Both the position numbers and the translations under genes were made by a program. Below are positions 47,501 to 54,198 of a stretch of DNA of 64,000 bases, piece by piece (positions within the stretch are counted from its first letter, which is position 1; every line of letters starts with the position of its first letter). The stretch lies in contig JAIXYN010000028.1 of assembly GCA_027490195.1 (NCBI GenBank), positions 1 to 64,000 on the forward strand. Direction: 5' to 3'. A model generated the notes under the pieces. It did not search any database and was not told where the DNA came from. It worked only from the letters and a program-made list of their open reading frames with translations. Source of the DNA: Verrucomicrobiaceae bacterium. Its GTDB lineage: Bacteria; Verrucomicrobiota; Verrucomicrobiia; Verrucomicrobiales; Verrucomicrobiaceae.

Positions 47501-50500
47501 CCGGGCACTCACGCCATTGAGCTGACCGCCACACTGCCACTGCCGCATGACTGGAATGATCTTTCCCTGCAGCTCCCACCGGCGCTCTCCGGCATGCTGT
47601 CGCTTCTCACACCCAAGTCAGACGGCTGGCTGCGCATGGCTGGCACAGCCGCCACCACGGTAGAGGAGCAGGCCGCAGGGCGGCTTTTCACCCAGACGCT
47701 GGGCACCCACCGTGAAGTGCGGCTGCAACGTTCCCCACGCGGTCTGGAGCGTGGCGAAGGCCCGGTGCCTGCGGCCACCGTGCGCGGCACTCTGACCCTG
47801 CGCGAACTGGAACCGGAAACGCTCGACGCTGAGATCGAATACGAGTTCCCCGGCGCTGTCCGGCGCACCCTGGAGTTTGCCGTGGATGATGGCGGTCTGG
47901 AAATCGGCGCCCTGAACACCTACATCACGACTCCCAGCGCAGGAAAGGTGCGGGTGCCAACGATGACGACGCAGGTAAAACGAGCCGGCGGCAAACTGGT
48001 CTTCACGATCACCCTGCGCCACGAGGTCAGCCACGGTGCCGTCATGCGCATCGAAGGCGCACAACGTTTTCTCCATGCGGCCGGAGCACGCACCATGCCC
48101 GTGATCCAACCGCTGGCCCAGCGCGTGAAGCAGGAGATGGCGCTGCTGCACGATGACTCGATGAAGATCAAGGTGAACGCCGGCACCGCCCAGCGCTCAA
48201 CTAACCATGACCGCAATGGTTTGCTGGACGCAGGCCGCTGGCAGTGGAGCGGCACCGCAGCACCCACCTACGACGTGCAGCCCGCCGCCCTGTTTGCCGA
48301 AGCCGACGTGAGCTACGTCTTTCAACTCTCCGAACAGAAAGCCGAACTGCTGGCCGCCCTGACCCTGAAACGCAAACGCGGCCTCTGGACCCGCGCCGTG
48401 GTGGGCCTCCCCGCCGACTACGAAGTCCAGGCCGTGCAGGGCCCCGCGCTCACCTCATGGCAGCATGAAGGATCTCAACTTTATATGCAGCTCGATCCCG
48501 CCATCGCCGGACCCGAGGCCCGCGTCGTGGTCCATCTCGCGAAGGTTGCGGCCCAGCCCGTGACCTCCTGGAAACTGGAGCCGCTGAAGCTGGAAAATTA
48601 CGAGAAGGTCGGCGGCAAGGCCTTGATCGTGGCGCATGCCGCCAATGACGTAAAGTTGCCGGATCCGACACAACTAAAGGACCTCAAAGAGCTCGATCCC
48701 ACCGTGCTCGACAGCGTCTTCGCCATCGCGCCCCCGATGGAAAAGAAGCGCGCCCTCCAACACGAAGGCACCACCTGGACCGTGGACGTGACCCTCACTC
48801 GCCAGGCCTCCCGCTTCTCCGCAGAAACAATAGCGCTCGTCCTCGCCTCAGACGCAGGTATCCGCATCTCGCAGCAGGTGGTGGCATCCGTGGAACAGGG
48901 TGCAGTTCGCAGCATCATCGTGCGCCTTCCTGCAACCCTCCCCGAAGCCGTCGTCAGCGGCCCCCTCCTCCGTGAAACCCGCTCCCGCATCGAAGGCACC
49001 GACCGTATCTACGAATGCTCCCTGCAAACCGAAGTCCTGGATCGTGCCGAACTCACCTTCGATCTCGATCTGCCGCTCACGGCGGAACTGGACGTGCCGT
49101 TTGTGAAAGTAGCGGACGCCAGCCGCCTCACACGCTTCTTCGTGCTCGATAATGCATCATCACGCGAGTCAAAGACCACCACTCAGACCGCTCTGGAGAT
49201 CGTCGCCCGCGAAGCCGTGCCCTATCTGCCTGCCGGCCTCGCACGCCCCCAGTTCTTCCGCGCCACGGGCGATGGTGCGCTGAAGCTCGCCTACACGCAG
49301 CTCACGAGCACGGAAGGCAATGCCGCCTTGATCACTCTGGCGGATCTGACGACCGTCCTGCGCCCGGATGGCTCGCGCTGGGACATCGCGCAGTATTCGC
49401 TGATCAATCGCTCCCTGCAGTTCCTGCCAGTGATCCTGCCGGACAAGGCGGAGCTGATCAGCGTGAGCGTTTCCGGCGAGCCGGTGCGCGCCGATGAAGA
49501 AACGCAGAACGGCAGGCGCGTGCGTCTGATCCCGCTGATCCACACACGGCCCGGACAGCGGGCGCTGGAGGTGAAGATGATTTATCGCTTCACGCAGAGC
49601 GGCGGAATGCAGCACGGCGCCAAGCTGGATGATCCCGAGATCGTCGGCTTGTCCGTAGAACGCACGACATGGACGGTGTGGACGCCGCAGGGCTGGAACC
49701 TCAAGGATTTTGACGGCAACATGACTGCAACCGCCGCCGAAGGGCGCGAACTGCTGCAACTCGAAGGCATGCTCAGCGAACTCGGCGAGGCGAATCGCGC
49801 CCTGTCGTCCGGCAAGCTCGACTACGGCGATGCCGAAGCCGCGTATCGGGATGCCAATGCACTGGCGCAAATGGTGCAGGAAAAGAAGCGCGAGCTGCTG
49901 AGCAAGGCAGGACGTGGAACGCTCATGCTATCCAGTGCACTCGAGGGCAAGATGGACACCGAGGTGAAGCAGCAGCAGGAGCTGCTCAAAGGGAACTGGG
50001 ACAACAACTACGCCAATGGGAAAGCAGTGACGAAGAGCGGCAAGAACGAGCAAGGAAAGACATCCTGGGGATCTAACAGCGCTGCACCCGAGGAGCAGCA
50101 GTTGCGCCTCGGCGGCAACAACACCTTCAGCGGCTCACTCACCACCAACGGTGGCCAGCTTTTCAATGACAACCTGGCCGTGGACAACACCTACTTTGAC
50201 AATGGAGTGAAAGCACCCCAGGAGCAGGTGAATGGCGGAGCTTTGGTTCTGGGTGGTGCCACTACCTTCACAGGCGGGACAACAGTGACTGCGGGTGGAG
50301 TCCTCACCCTCAATAACAGCGGTGCAGCATCTCGCTTGGGTTCAACCAATTTCCAAACCTCGCAGGCACTCAACCAGAACGCCAATGGCTCCTTCAACAT
50401 CGTCAACTCGAATGCCCGTAGCAACAATCTTGGCAATGGCGCGCAAGTGGCCGCAATTCAGACTGCGACAGGGGTGCCTGGGGCAAACAGAGGTAGCCAA

Positions 50501-51229
50501 CTGGTAGCGGATGCGCCGGTAAACGGTGTGCTGTTTAATGGCAAAGACATGCAGTCCCTCCCCGGCGGCGGTGCCGGAGTGACCGTCAACAGCCTGCCGC
50601 TTATTCAGGCAGAAAGCGGGAATCCTTTGACCACCCGTGACAGGGCGGCCGGGACAGGCGGTCTGACTCAGAGTGCTTCCACCTTAAATCTCGCCGGTGC
50701 ATCTGCAACCACAGGTGCGGCAACCTCCACGGCGGGCAACAGCAATTTCGGAGGCATGGCCATGGGTGCCACCACCCAACACCCTCAGGCTCTCCAACAA
50801 GAGCTGGCGATTCCTAAACCGGAGAAACAGCTGCCAGCTGCGGCTGCTCCGGCGATGGGAGCCGATCCATTCGGTGCGCCTGACGCTGCTGCTGCTGTTA
50901 ACCTGCCAATGGCAGAAGATGCGCTAAAGAAAGCTGCCCCGGTTGTCGATGATAATGACGAAGGCAAGGAACTAGGTGGTCGAGCCCTCACCCTCGCGCA
51001 AACGGTCGAATCACTGCGCCCTACTGGGCGTCGTGCACTCGGCATTGAGCTGCCGCTCGATGGCACGGCGCATCACTTTTCGAAGCTGAAGGACCACGCG
51101 GTGCTGGAGATCGCGCTCAAGCGAGTGGGTGATCCGAAGACGACCTCACGCCTGCTCTGTCTCACAGGCGGATTGCTGCTCTGGGCAGCGATTGGCTGGA
51201 AGCTGAAACGCCGCCGCTCAACAGTCTAA
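41513..51229 (+). CDS. Giant 3238-residue modular envelope protein
   Basis: One uninterrupted frame. Order: a Pro-rich leader with a hydrophobic segment near residues 66-84; module I (about 87-1080), starting LWVPTQELDTVLKAHPNAVML; TPR-like helices (about 1109-1285, GDKQFSYGGYQAALDSYRSAE and IGNYDAAIAQYQDVLRTDP); two STN/secretin-N-like units (about 1303-1510 and 1532-1716); three or four membrane helices (1750-1826); a signal-peptide-like stretch LLLALLALTTALHAE (about 1848-1862); module II (about 1870-2850), starting VIIPYDVKRLEAQK; an Asn/Gly-rich PATR-like segment (about 2865-3000); and a C-terminal membrane helix (3213-3233). Modules I and II resemble the protein encoded upstream. ATG 41513 is the first plausible start after that gene; the true start could be later. 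It looks like a fusion of two membrane proteins in a periplasm-spanning complex. No enzymatic motif seen. Confidence 0.85.
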   Translation: MNTLHSIHRLVRAPASPECGASAPLSSVPTPPQPPQAPRPSNPSPSSLIPPHNHTPPRAPQKRPRLLSLFTFLILNSGFVISAEPTRQELWVPTQELDTVLKAHPNAVMLSPEQYETLIRDAGKTQATEDPKLAPPKVIAIEGMKLEGKVEPGAASVALRGELTLQLPSKDWLSTKITWPFAMSRVTSEGNVLAYVEASKGNKTTPAGELNLFAKGPGVAKLRFEAEVPMWLRLRAGERTLEVPDVPFGGVLNLTLPANADLLAGSAYERNGDTIKVAFDHRGYDDNESSIPRGASRSLRVRWIEATEAVAPQPVRYSASSTADIRVSESDVSTTLRLRVRVQEKSERAPELVWPLVGKDTQVTAVSGVALRKWRQEGSRLFVTLERDGGMHDLTVNLRRIIGSVAEAGELPLLALNPPLRIKASLHLAPDLDFLDLSAARQLDHDHFEFQLGVDQPRLVLRTSKPRIESDVDVIARIDKDSVQIERKLVLRSDRPVTEVKVTLPPGEEFIAILSKPVGSTVPASILNAGTLDMKQQNERLVTPNIISQPIFSERLTTSNVANPLSSTLYRLTWRRVGQTIAILPTQPLSPANSLELSVTSRLKLTKAWTGPKNPESITIHQLDIPDAVKVAGYTALDFDDAWRVALKEARGLEDRDARLTPVKGRMAWFGLREHSLTFEVERAEAVFSTEVTAYALPRARTIEIEGQFTLDITGAPLRTFQVKLPVANAKLLRVTSPLVGEQQLDEATGIWTCTLRQESKGRQKIRWRMSLPSNGGIPAPNPSNPAPPSNGGIPAPSEPAASTNNTLTATLPHLELPQSRRFAGTWIIEANTDTQLSTKMQNMQPLDVLRVPVVADYQPRHRITSAFTYGAGDNALTITAQRHVHSELATLVVNRMSLTSVLGTDGHSLHQATLDLSHSGEQFVSLHLPQDAELLSTSSGGQAVKPVRGVDDAIRSGDDVIAIPLPAGSANAPHTLVSVQYRQQKPVWGRSGTQNLEPIRLVGNVPVLSTDWIVHAPASFGYEKVSTTLEQPHLVADADDLGFLPRLALLLAKPLGIVRYERGIMGKEVDFLPGGPNPLLPPVALPDEELARISAMVEAARTDMDRGDKQFSYGGYQAALDSYRSAEQSLPSSPELADWLALAKLKQADCSVTMAQEQAKKGNFSEAQHLLNEALQLVPGHKGSRTMLQQLKDPDRWPPALTAEHMTNVTKVQAGLLLGNSSVEIGNYDAAIAQYQDVLRTDPYNSAARRGMENAERRRQENFKTAYDHQRAKMLAQVGQSWEDKVPVQGSAVAFDYGVGHSPGAYLTEKMNQIILPSVHFENAPVEEAIEYLRVKSRDLDTFTEPGGTKGVNIILRMGDAPSGASISLDLKDVPMSEALRYVTELAQMKYKVEAHAVIITPIGEGTPELLTRTFKVPTDFLTRVNPMPEGTPIPPADPFAAGGRTTGQSGIIARPTAKRGLESMGVVFPEGASASYNPATSEIVVRNTQANIDLVEAAVESLGLGDPTARGLGDDMTPSPAASPYAAARSPGAYLTERMNHTILPSVQLKNATIEEAIEYLRVKSRELDQNTDSSVKHGANIVLRNGDAPSNATISLDLKDVPLSEALRYVTELAQMKYKVEDHAVVIVPLSENSSEQYSRSFRVRPNFLIADGGSRLTAKQALEGAGIMFPEGASASYNPSNMTLVVRNTQPNLDLVDAFVESVARNEMHSKSGLIPLDVTLPETGRLLRFHGAQPPEMLALHYTSWSQQMVRAVLAMALGLALFWRFGRQRPWFLTLLVLVLTAWGMPLLLEGTLLALTNAVAFGWLCALALHLLGRLFSISTTDTPVCRPALRNLTTHPTATSLLLALLALTTALHAEDKQPPPDPAAHTVIIPYDVKRLEAQKAERFYLGYDDFQRLWKLAKENRRALPAEKDATQHAVIHSALYQGRIEERGLVLEARITATTRGEWTKLLLPFAHVENGSTTTPALVGEVRVDGKSAALTDNLLTLELPGTHAIELTATLPLPHDWNDLSLQLPPALSGMLSLLTPKSDGWLRMAGTAATTVEEQAAGRLFTQTLGTHREVRLQRSPRGLERGEGPVPAATVRGTLTLRELEPETLDAEIEYEFPGAVRRTLEFAVDDGGLEIGALNTYITTPSAGKVRVPTMTTQVKRAGGKLVFTITLRHEVSHGAVMRIEGAQRFLHAAGARTMPVIQPLAQRVKQEMALLHDDSMKIKVNAGTAQRSTNHDRNGLLDAGRWQWSGTAAPTYDVQPAALFAEADVSYVFQLSEQKAELLAALTLKRKRGLWTRAVVGLPADYEVQAVQGPALTSWQHEGSQLYMQLDPAIAGPEARVVVHLAKVAAQPVTSWKLEPLKLENYEKVGGKALIVAHAANDVKLPDPTQLKDLKELDPTVLDSVFAIAPPMEKKRALQHEGTTWTVDVTLTRQASRFSAETIALVLASDAGIRISQQVVASVEQGAVRSIIVRLPATLPEAVVSGPLLRETRSRIEGTDRIYECSLQTEVLDRAELTFDLDLPLTAELDVPFVKVADASRLTRFFVLDNASSRESKTTTQTALEIVAREAVPYLPAGLARPQFFRATGDGALKLAYTQLTSTEGNAALITLADLTTVLRPDGSRWDIAQYSLINRSLQFLPVILPDKAELISVSVSGEPVRADEETQNGRRVRLIPLIHTRPGQRALEVKMIYRFTQSGGMQHGAKLDDPEIVGLSVERTTWTVWTPQGWNLKDFDGNMTATAAEGRELLQLEGMLSELGEANRALSSGKLDYGDAEAAYRDANALAQMVQEKKRELLSKAGRGTLMLSSALEGKMDTEVKQQQELLKGNWDNNYANGKAVTKSGKNEQGKTSWGSNSAAPEEQQLRLGGNNTFSGSLTTNGGQLFNDNLAVDNTYFDNGVKAPQEQVNGGALVLGGATTFTGGTTVTAGGVLTLNNSGAASRLGSTNFQTSQALNQNANGSFNIVNSNARSNNLGNGAQVAAIQTATGVPGANRGSQLVADAPVNGVLFNGKDMQSLPGGGAGVTVNSLPLIQAESGNPLTTRDRAAGTGGLTQSASTLNLAGASATTGAATSTAGNSNFGGMAMGATTQHPQALQQELAIPKPEKQLPAAAAPAMGADPFGAPDAAAAVNLPMAEDALKKAAPVVDDNDEGKELGGRALTLAQTVESLRPTGRRALGIELPLDGTAHHFSKLKDHAVLEIALKRVGDPKTTSRLLCLTGGLLLWAAIGWKLKRRRSTV
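41568..41585. repeat. Palindrome inside the giant gene's leader
   Basis: gcggcgct-tc-agcgccgc forms an eight-base-pair hairpin within codons for the Pro/Ala-rich leader. It looks like an intergenic palindromic repeat that now lies in the reading frame. Confidence 0.6.
43826..43906. repeat. Two in-frame copies of a palindromic repeat in the giant gene
   Basis: Two near-identical copies of about 33 bases, 43826-43858 and 43872-43906, share cccagtaacgggggcattcc and continue tgccccca. Each contains gggggca-ttcc-tgccccc, a seven-pair stem. They encode the repeated peptide PSNGGIPAP, foreign to the beta-rich module around it, so the element seems to have inserted without breaking the frame. Confidence 0.85.
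45418..46660 (+). repeat. Tandem duplication of an STN/secretin-N-like unit
   Basis: Two units of about 200 residues, starting at 45418 and 46106 (period about 688 bases). Both begin SPGAYLTE.MN and contain EEAIEYLRVKSR, ISLDLKDVP.SEALRYVTE, FPEGASASYNP and VVRNTQ. Nucleotide identity is high around LDLKDVP and LAQMKYKVE, which points to a fairly recent internal duplication. Confidence 0.9.
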
Positions 51230-51861
51230 GCCTGCGCCACGAGAGTGAGGCGAAAGCGGCCGTCATACTGGCCGCCCGCGTGCTTGCGACAGCAATGCAG
51301 GCAGGCGGTGGGGCGGCGGAATTTGCGCACGCGCTGCACCGTGGTCTTACAGGCAGGGCAGGCGTAGGTCAGCTTGCGTTCGACTTCGTTGCGTGGAAGC
51401 GGCAGGCGGTGCTGTGCTTTTTCACCGGCGATGCCGAGATCCGTACAGGCCTGACGCCATTCGCGGCCATGCGGCTCGATGCGTTTTCGGCCGCTGCGAT
51501 GGTAGGCGATCAAATGAGCCAGCTCATGCTTCAGGGTGCGCTCCACCTGACCTTCAAATTCGCGCAGCTTCGGGTTCAACTCAATGGCCCAGCCCGGGTA
51601 GCGCGCGTAGCCCGCCGTGCTGCGCAGGCGCGCATTCCACGCCACCGTGACAAGTTTAGCTCCGCCCGGCAGATCCAGCGCCAGGAGCATGGCCCGCGTT
51701 TGTTCTTCCAATTCAGCATCGCGGCCATCAGGGATGGTTTCATCCGCTGAACCCTCCGCCGGTTCTGGCGGGGGCGTGAGGTCGCGCACCTTGCGAAACG
51801 GCACCCAGTGCGGCAGGGCGGAGAAATCAAAATTGAGCTGGGAGAGATCGAGCATGCTCAC
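51226..51861 (-). CDS. SprT-like zinc metalloprotein
   Basis: A 211-residue SprT-family protein. The zinc motif is HELAH (His112-Glu113-His116) with a third histidine in EPHGREW (His131), and a C-terminal zinc ribbon CPACKTTVQ...CLHCCRKH. The SprT/Spartan fold is a metalloprotease, though bacterial members are poorly characterised. The GTG at 51861 overlaps the serine acetyltransferase stop by 4 bases; ATG 51855 is an alternative. The 3' end overlaps the giant gene's stop by 4 bases on the opposite strand. It probably forms an operon with the acetyltransferase gene. Confidence 0.88.
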   Translation of the reverse strand: MSMLDLSQLNFDFSALPHWVPFRKVRDLTPPPEPAEGSADETIPDGRDAELEEQTRAMLLALDLPGGAKLVTVAWNARLRSTAGYARYPGWAIELNPKLREFEGQVERTLKHELAHLIAYHRSGRKRIEPHGREWRQACTDLGIAGEKAQHRLPLPRNEVERKLTYACPACKTTVQRVRKFRRPTACLHCCRKHAGGQYDGRFRLTLVAQA

Positions 51862-52739
51862 TTCTTCTTTTTGACCTGCACCTTGTGTTCCTGTTCACCC
51901 AGCGCGTAGAGCATGTCTGGGGCCACGGATTCGAGGATGAATACGTTCGCGCCGATGGTGCTGCGCGCGCCAATGATCGTGTCGCCACCGACAATGGTCG
52001 CATTGGCATACACGGTAACGTGGTCTTCCAGCGTGGGGTGGCGCTTCTTGCCGCGCAATGCCTGCCCGGCGGCGAGGGACCGCGCCACAAGACCGACGCC
52101 TTGATACAGCTTCACGTGGTTTCCCAGCGTGGCGGTCTCACCGATGACCACGCCCGTGCCGTGGTCGATGAAGAAGTGCGTGCCAATTTGCGCGCCGGGA
52201 TGGATGTCGATGCCGGTGCGGCTGTGCGCCCACTCCGTCATCATGCGCGGGATCACCGGCACGTTCTTCAGATACAGTACATGGGCCGTGCGCTGAATCG
52301 CGATGGCTTCAAGTCCGGGATAGGCGAGGATGATTTCCTCAAAGCCACGTGCTGCCGGATCGCCGGCATAGGCGGCTTCGACATCCATCTTCAGCAGCGC
52401 ACGAACCTCGGCGAGACTCATCAAGAAACTGCACACGATGTCGGCAGCTTCTGCATCACGATTCTCCTGATTGCCATTCAGCCGGAGGCTGCGGCGCACT
52501 TCCACATTCAGACGCTCACGGATGCTGGCGACGAGTTCATTTGTCATCAGCTCCAGCTCCTGGGAAGACACGGCTTCATCGGAAAAGAAGCCGGGAAAGA
52601 GCAGATGCAGCAGATCCTCGCACAGCGTTGCAATGGCGCGCTTTGAAGGCAAATTGCCGCAATCGACATGGTTGATCCCGCCCACCTCGTGATACGAGGT
52701 CATCAGGCTGGAGACGATTTCATTTTGGCGGCAATCCAT
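51858..52739 (-). CDS. cysE: Serine O-acetyltransferase (EpsC/CysE type)
   Basis: A 293-residue enzyme that makes O-acetylserine from serine and acetyl-CoA for cysteine synthesis. The N-terminal helical domain (about 1-165) is followed by the left-handed beta-helix with hexapeptide repeats: IDIHPGAQIGTHFFIDHGTGVVIGETATLG, GVGLVARSL and RHPTLEDHVTVYANATIVGG. The substrate-binding His of DHGTG and the longer N-terminal domain fit the EpsC subgroup. ATG 52739 is preferred over a TTG at 52778. The Lys-rich tail (QVKKKK) is unremarkable. Confidence 0.92.
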   Translation of the reverse strand: MDCRQNEIVSSLMTSYHEVGGINHVDCGNLPSKRAIATLCEDLLHLLFPGFFSDEAVSSQELELMTNELVASIRERLNVEVRRSLRLNGNQENRDAEAADIVCSFLMSLAEVRALLKMDVEAAYAGDPAARGFEEIILAYPGLEAIAIQRTAHVLYLKNVPVIPRMMTEWAHSRTGIDIHPGAQIGTHFFIDHGTGVVIGETATLGNHVKLYQGVGLVARSLAAGQALRGKKRHPTLEDHVTVYANATIVGGDTIIGARSTIGANVFILESVAPDMLYALGEQEHKVQVKKKK

Positions 52740-52956
52740 GTGTGCAGTCAGCGATACCGTGCTGTGATCTGGATTCAAGCGCGGGGGTGAGATGATTGCT
52801 GTGAATAAGTGGCCAAAGCGCCTTCACGCAGAGCTCCGTCGCATGCGTGAGACATCTTTTCTGCTTTCTGAAGTAGTCGCACAGACGCACCAGCTCCATG
52901 TTGAGCGGATGAAGAACATTTCATGCATCTGCCGAACGGACCATGGACGTGCCACG

Positions 52957-53472
52957 ATGACACTCCTCGTGATTTTGGGCTTTGGCACTTTGCTTCTGGG
53001 GTTCATTCTTTCCCCAATTTCTCCAGTCTTGAGCAAAGGCTATCCATCGAAGGAAGCAGCGCCCGCCATTGAGTTCTTCCGACAACATCAAGCTGACTTT
53101 GAACGGCTGCGCACCCTCATCACCGCCCATCCTTCTCTCGTCTATCTGCATCTCAAAAGACGCGAAGCTACACCACCGGATGTCTTCCACCACGACAAAC
53201 ATGCATTGGAGGAGGTGCTGACATTGATGACCCAGCTGCGATTAACTTCACTCAACGGCCCGGCATCCAGTTGGGGTCTGCGAATGTCATTTTGGAGCCA
53301 AGGAATGGTCATGGCCAGCCAGGACCTCAGTTTTTGGTTCAGCGAAATTCCGCCGGATAAAGACAGAATCTTTGCCACCTTTGGAGATCATCTTCCAGAC
53401 AAGAGCGGATCAGGGAGCGCCTTTTGTGAGATCGCCTCGCACTGGTATCTGCGGCTCGATTGGGGCGGTTAG
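52957..53472 (+). CDS. Hypothetical single-pass membrane protein
   Basis: A 171-residue frame from ATG 52957 begins directly with a transmembrane helix (LLVILGFGTLLLGFILSP), then a soluble domain with HDKHALEEVLTLMTQLRL and WFSEIPPDKDRIFATFGDHL. Longer starts (ATG 52792) add a basic, charged N-terminus without clear support. No family recognised. It ends 53 bases before the HD-domain gene on the same strand. Composition is close to the surroundings. Confidence 0.6.
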   Translation: MTLLVILGFGTLLLGFILSPISPVLSKGYPSKEAAPAIEFFRQHQADFERLRTLITAHPSLVYLHLKRREATPPDVFHHDKHALEEVLTLMTQLRLTSLNGPASSWGLRMSFWSQGMVMASQDLSFWFSEIPPDKDRIFATFGDHLPDKSGSGSAFCEIASHWYLRLDWGG

Positions 53473-53525
53473 TTGACATCTTTCCGCGTGTTTCACTGCT
53501 TTGCGAATTACACCTCAATGAATCA

Positions 53526-54137
53526 ATGACGGCATTAAAAAAGCGATTTGAAGCACTTTGGAGGCGTCTGAGTCTGTTGGGCGATGGCTCGGCCTGGCAT
53601 TCGCGATTGCTGGAATGCTACGCAGAGCCGCAGCGTGCCTACCACACGCTTCAGCATCTTGAAGAATGCCTGCTCATCCTAGACGAGGCCAAGGCGACCG
53701 GTTTGATCACGAAGCCGGACCTCATCGAAATGGCGCTGTGGTTTCATGATGCGGTGTATGACCCTCAAGGCCACGAAAACGAAGAACTCAGCGCGCAGAT
53801 GGCACGGGAGGCGCTCGGCGAGACTGAGTTGGCGCACGAGGTGGCACGGCTCATCCTGCTGACAAAGTCACACCAGCCGGGAGACGGAGAGGATGATGCC
53901 TGGATCATCGACATTGATCTCGCGATCTTCGCACAGCCGATGGCGCGGGTGCTGGAGTATGAACGGCAGATTCGTGCGGAGTATGCGTGGGTGCCGGAAG
54001 AGGTGTATGCGGAGAAACGTGCGGAGATTCTGATGGCCTTTTTGAATCGCCAACAGATCTACCTCACCGCCTGGGCATGGGAACGGTTTGAATCGCAGGC
54101 GAAAGAGAATCTGCGTGTATTGATCGACTCGATTTAA
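53526..54137 (+). CDS. HD-domain metal-dependent phosphohydrolase-like protein
   Basis: A 203-residue protein of the predicted HD superfamily (COG4339-like). Motifs are RAYHTLQHLEECL (first His ligands), ALWFHDAVYDP (the HD doublet) and DIDLAIF (distal Asp). The order fits the small HD proteins that include YHNxxHI...WFHDAVYD. ATG 53526 is chosen because the family starts near here. The substrate is unknown; HD proteins hydrolyse phosphomonoesters or nucleotides. It lies 61 bases upstream of the helicase gene, so co-transcription is possible. Confidence 0.85.
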   Translation: MTALKKRFEALWRRLSLLGDGSAWHSRLLECYAEPQRAYHTLQHLEECLLILDEAKATGLITKPDLIEMALWFHDAVYDPQGHENEELSAQMAREALGETELAHEVARLILLTKSHQPGDGEDDAWIIDIDLAIFAQPMARVLEYERQIRAEYAWVPEEVYAEKRAEILMAFLNRQQIYLTAWAWERFESQAKENLRVLIDSI

Positions 54138-54198
54138 AGGCAGAGTTTTCCACCGCCAGCATTGCGGGCAGAGCGACGCCGTTCTAGAGACAGGAGTC

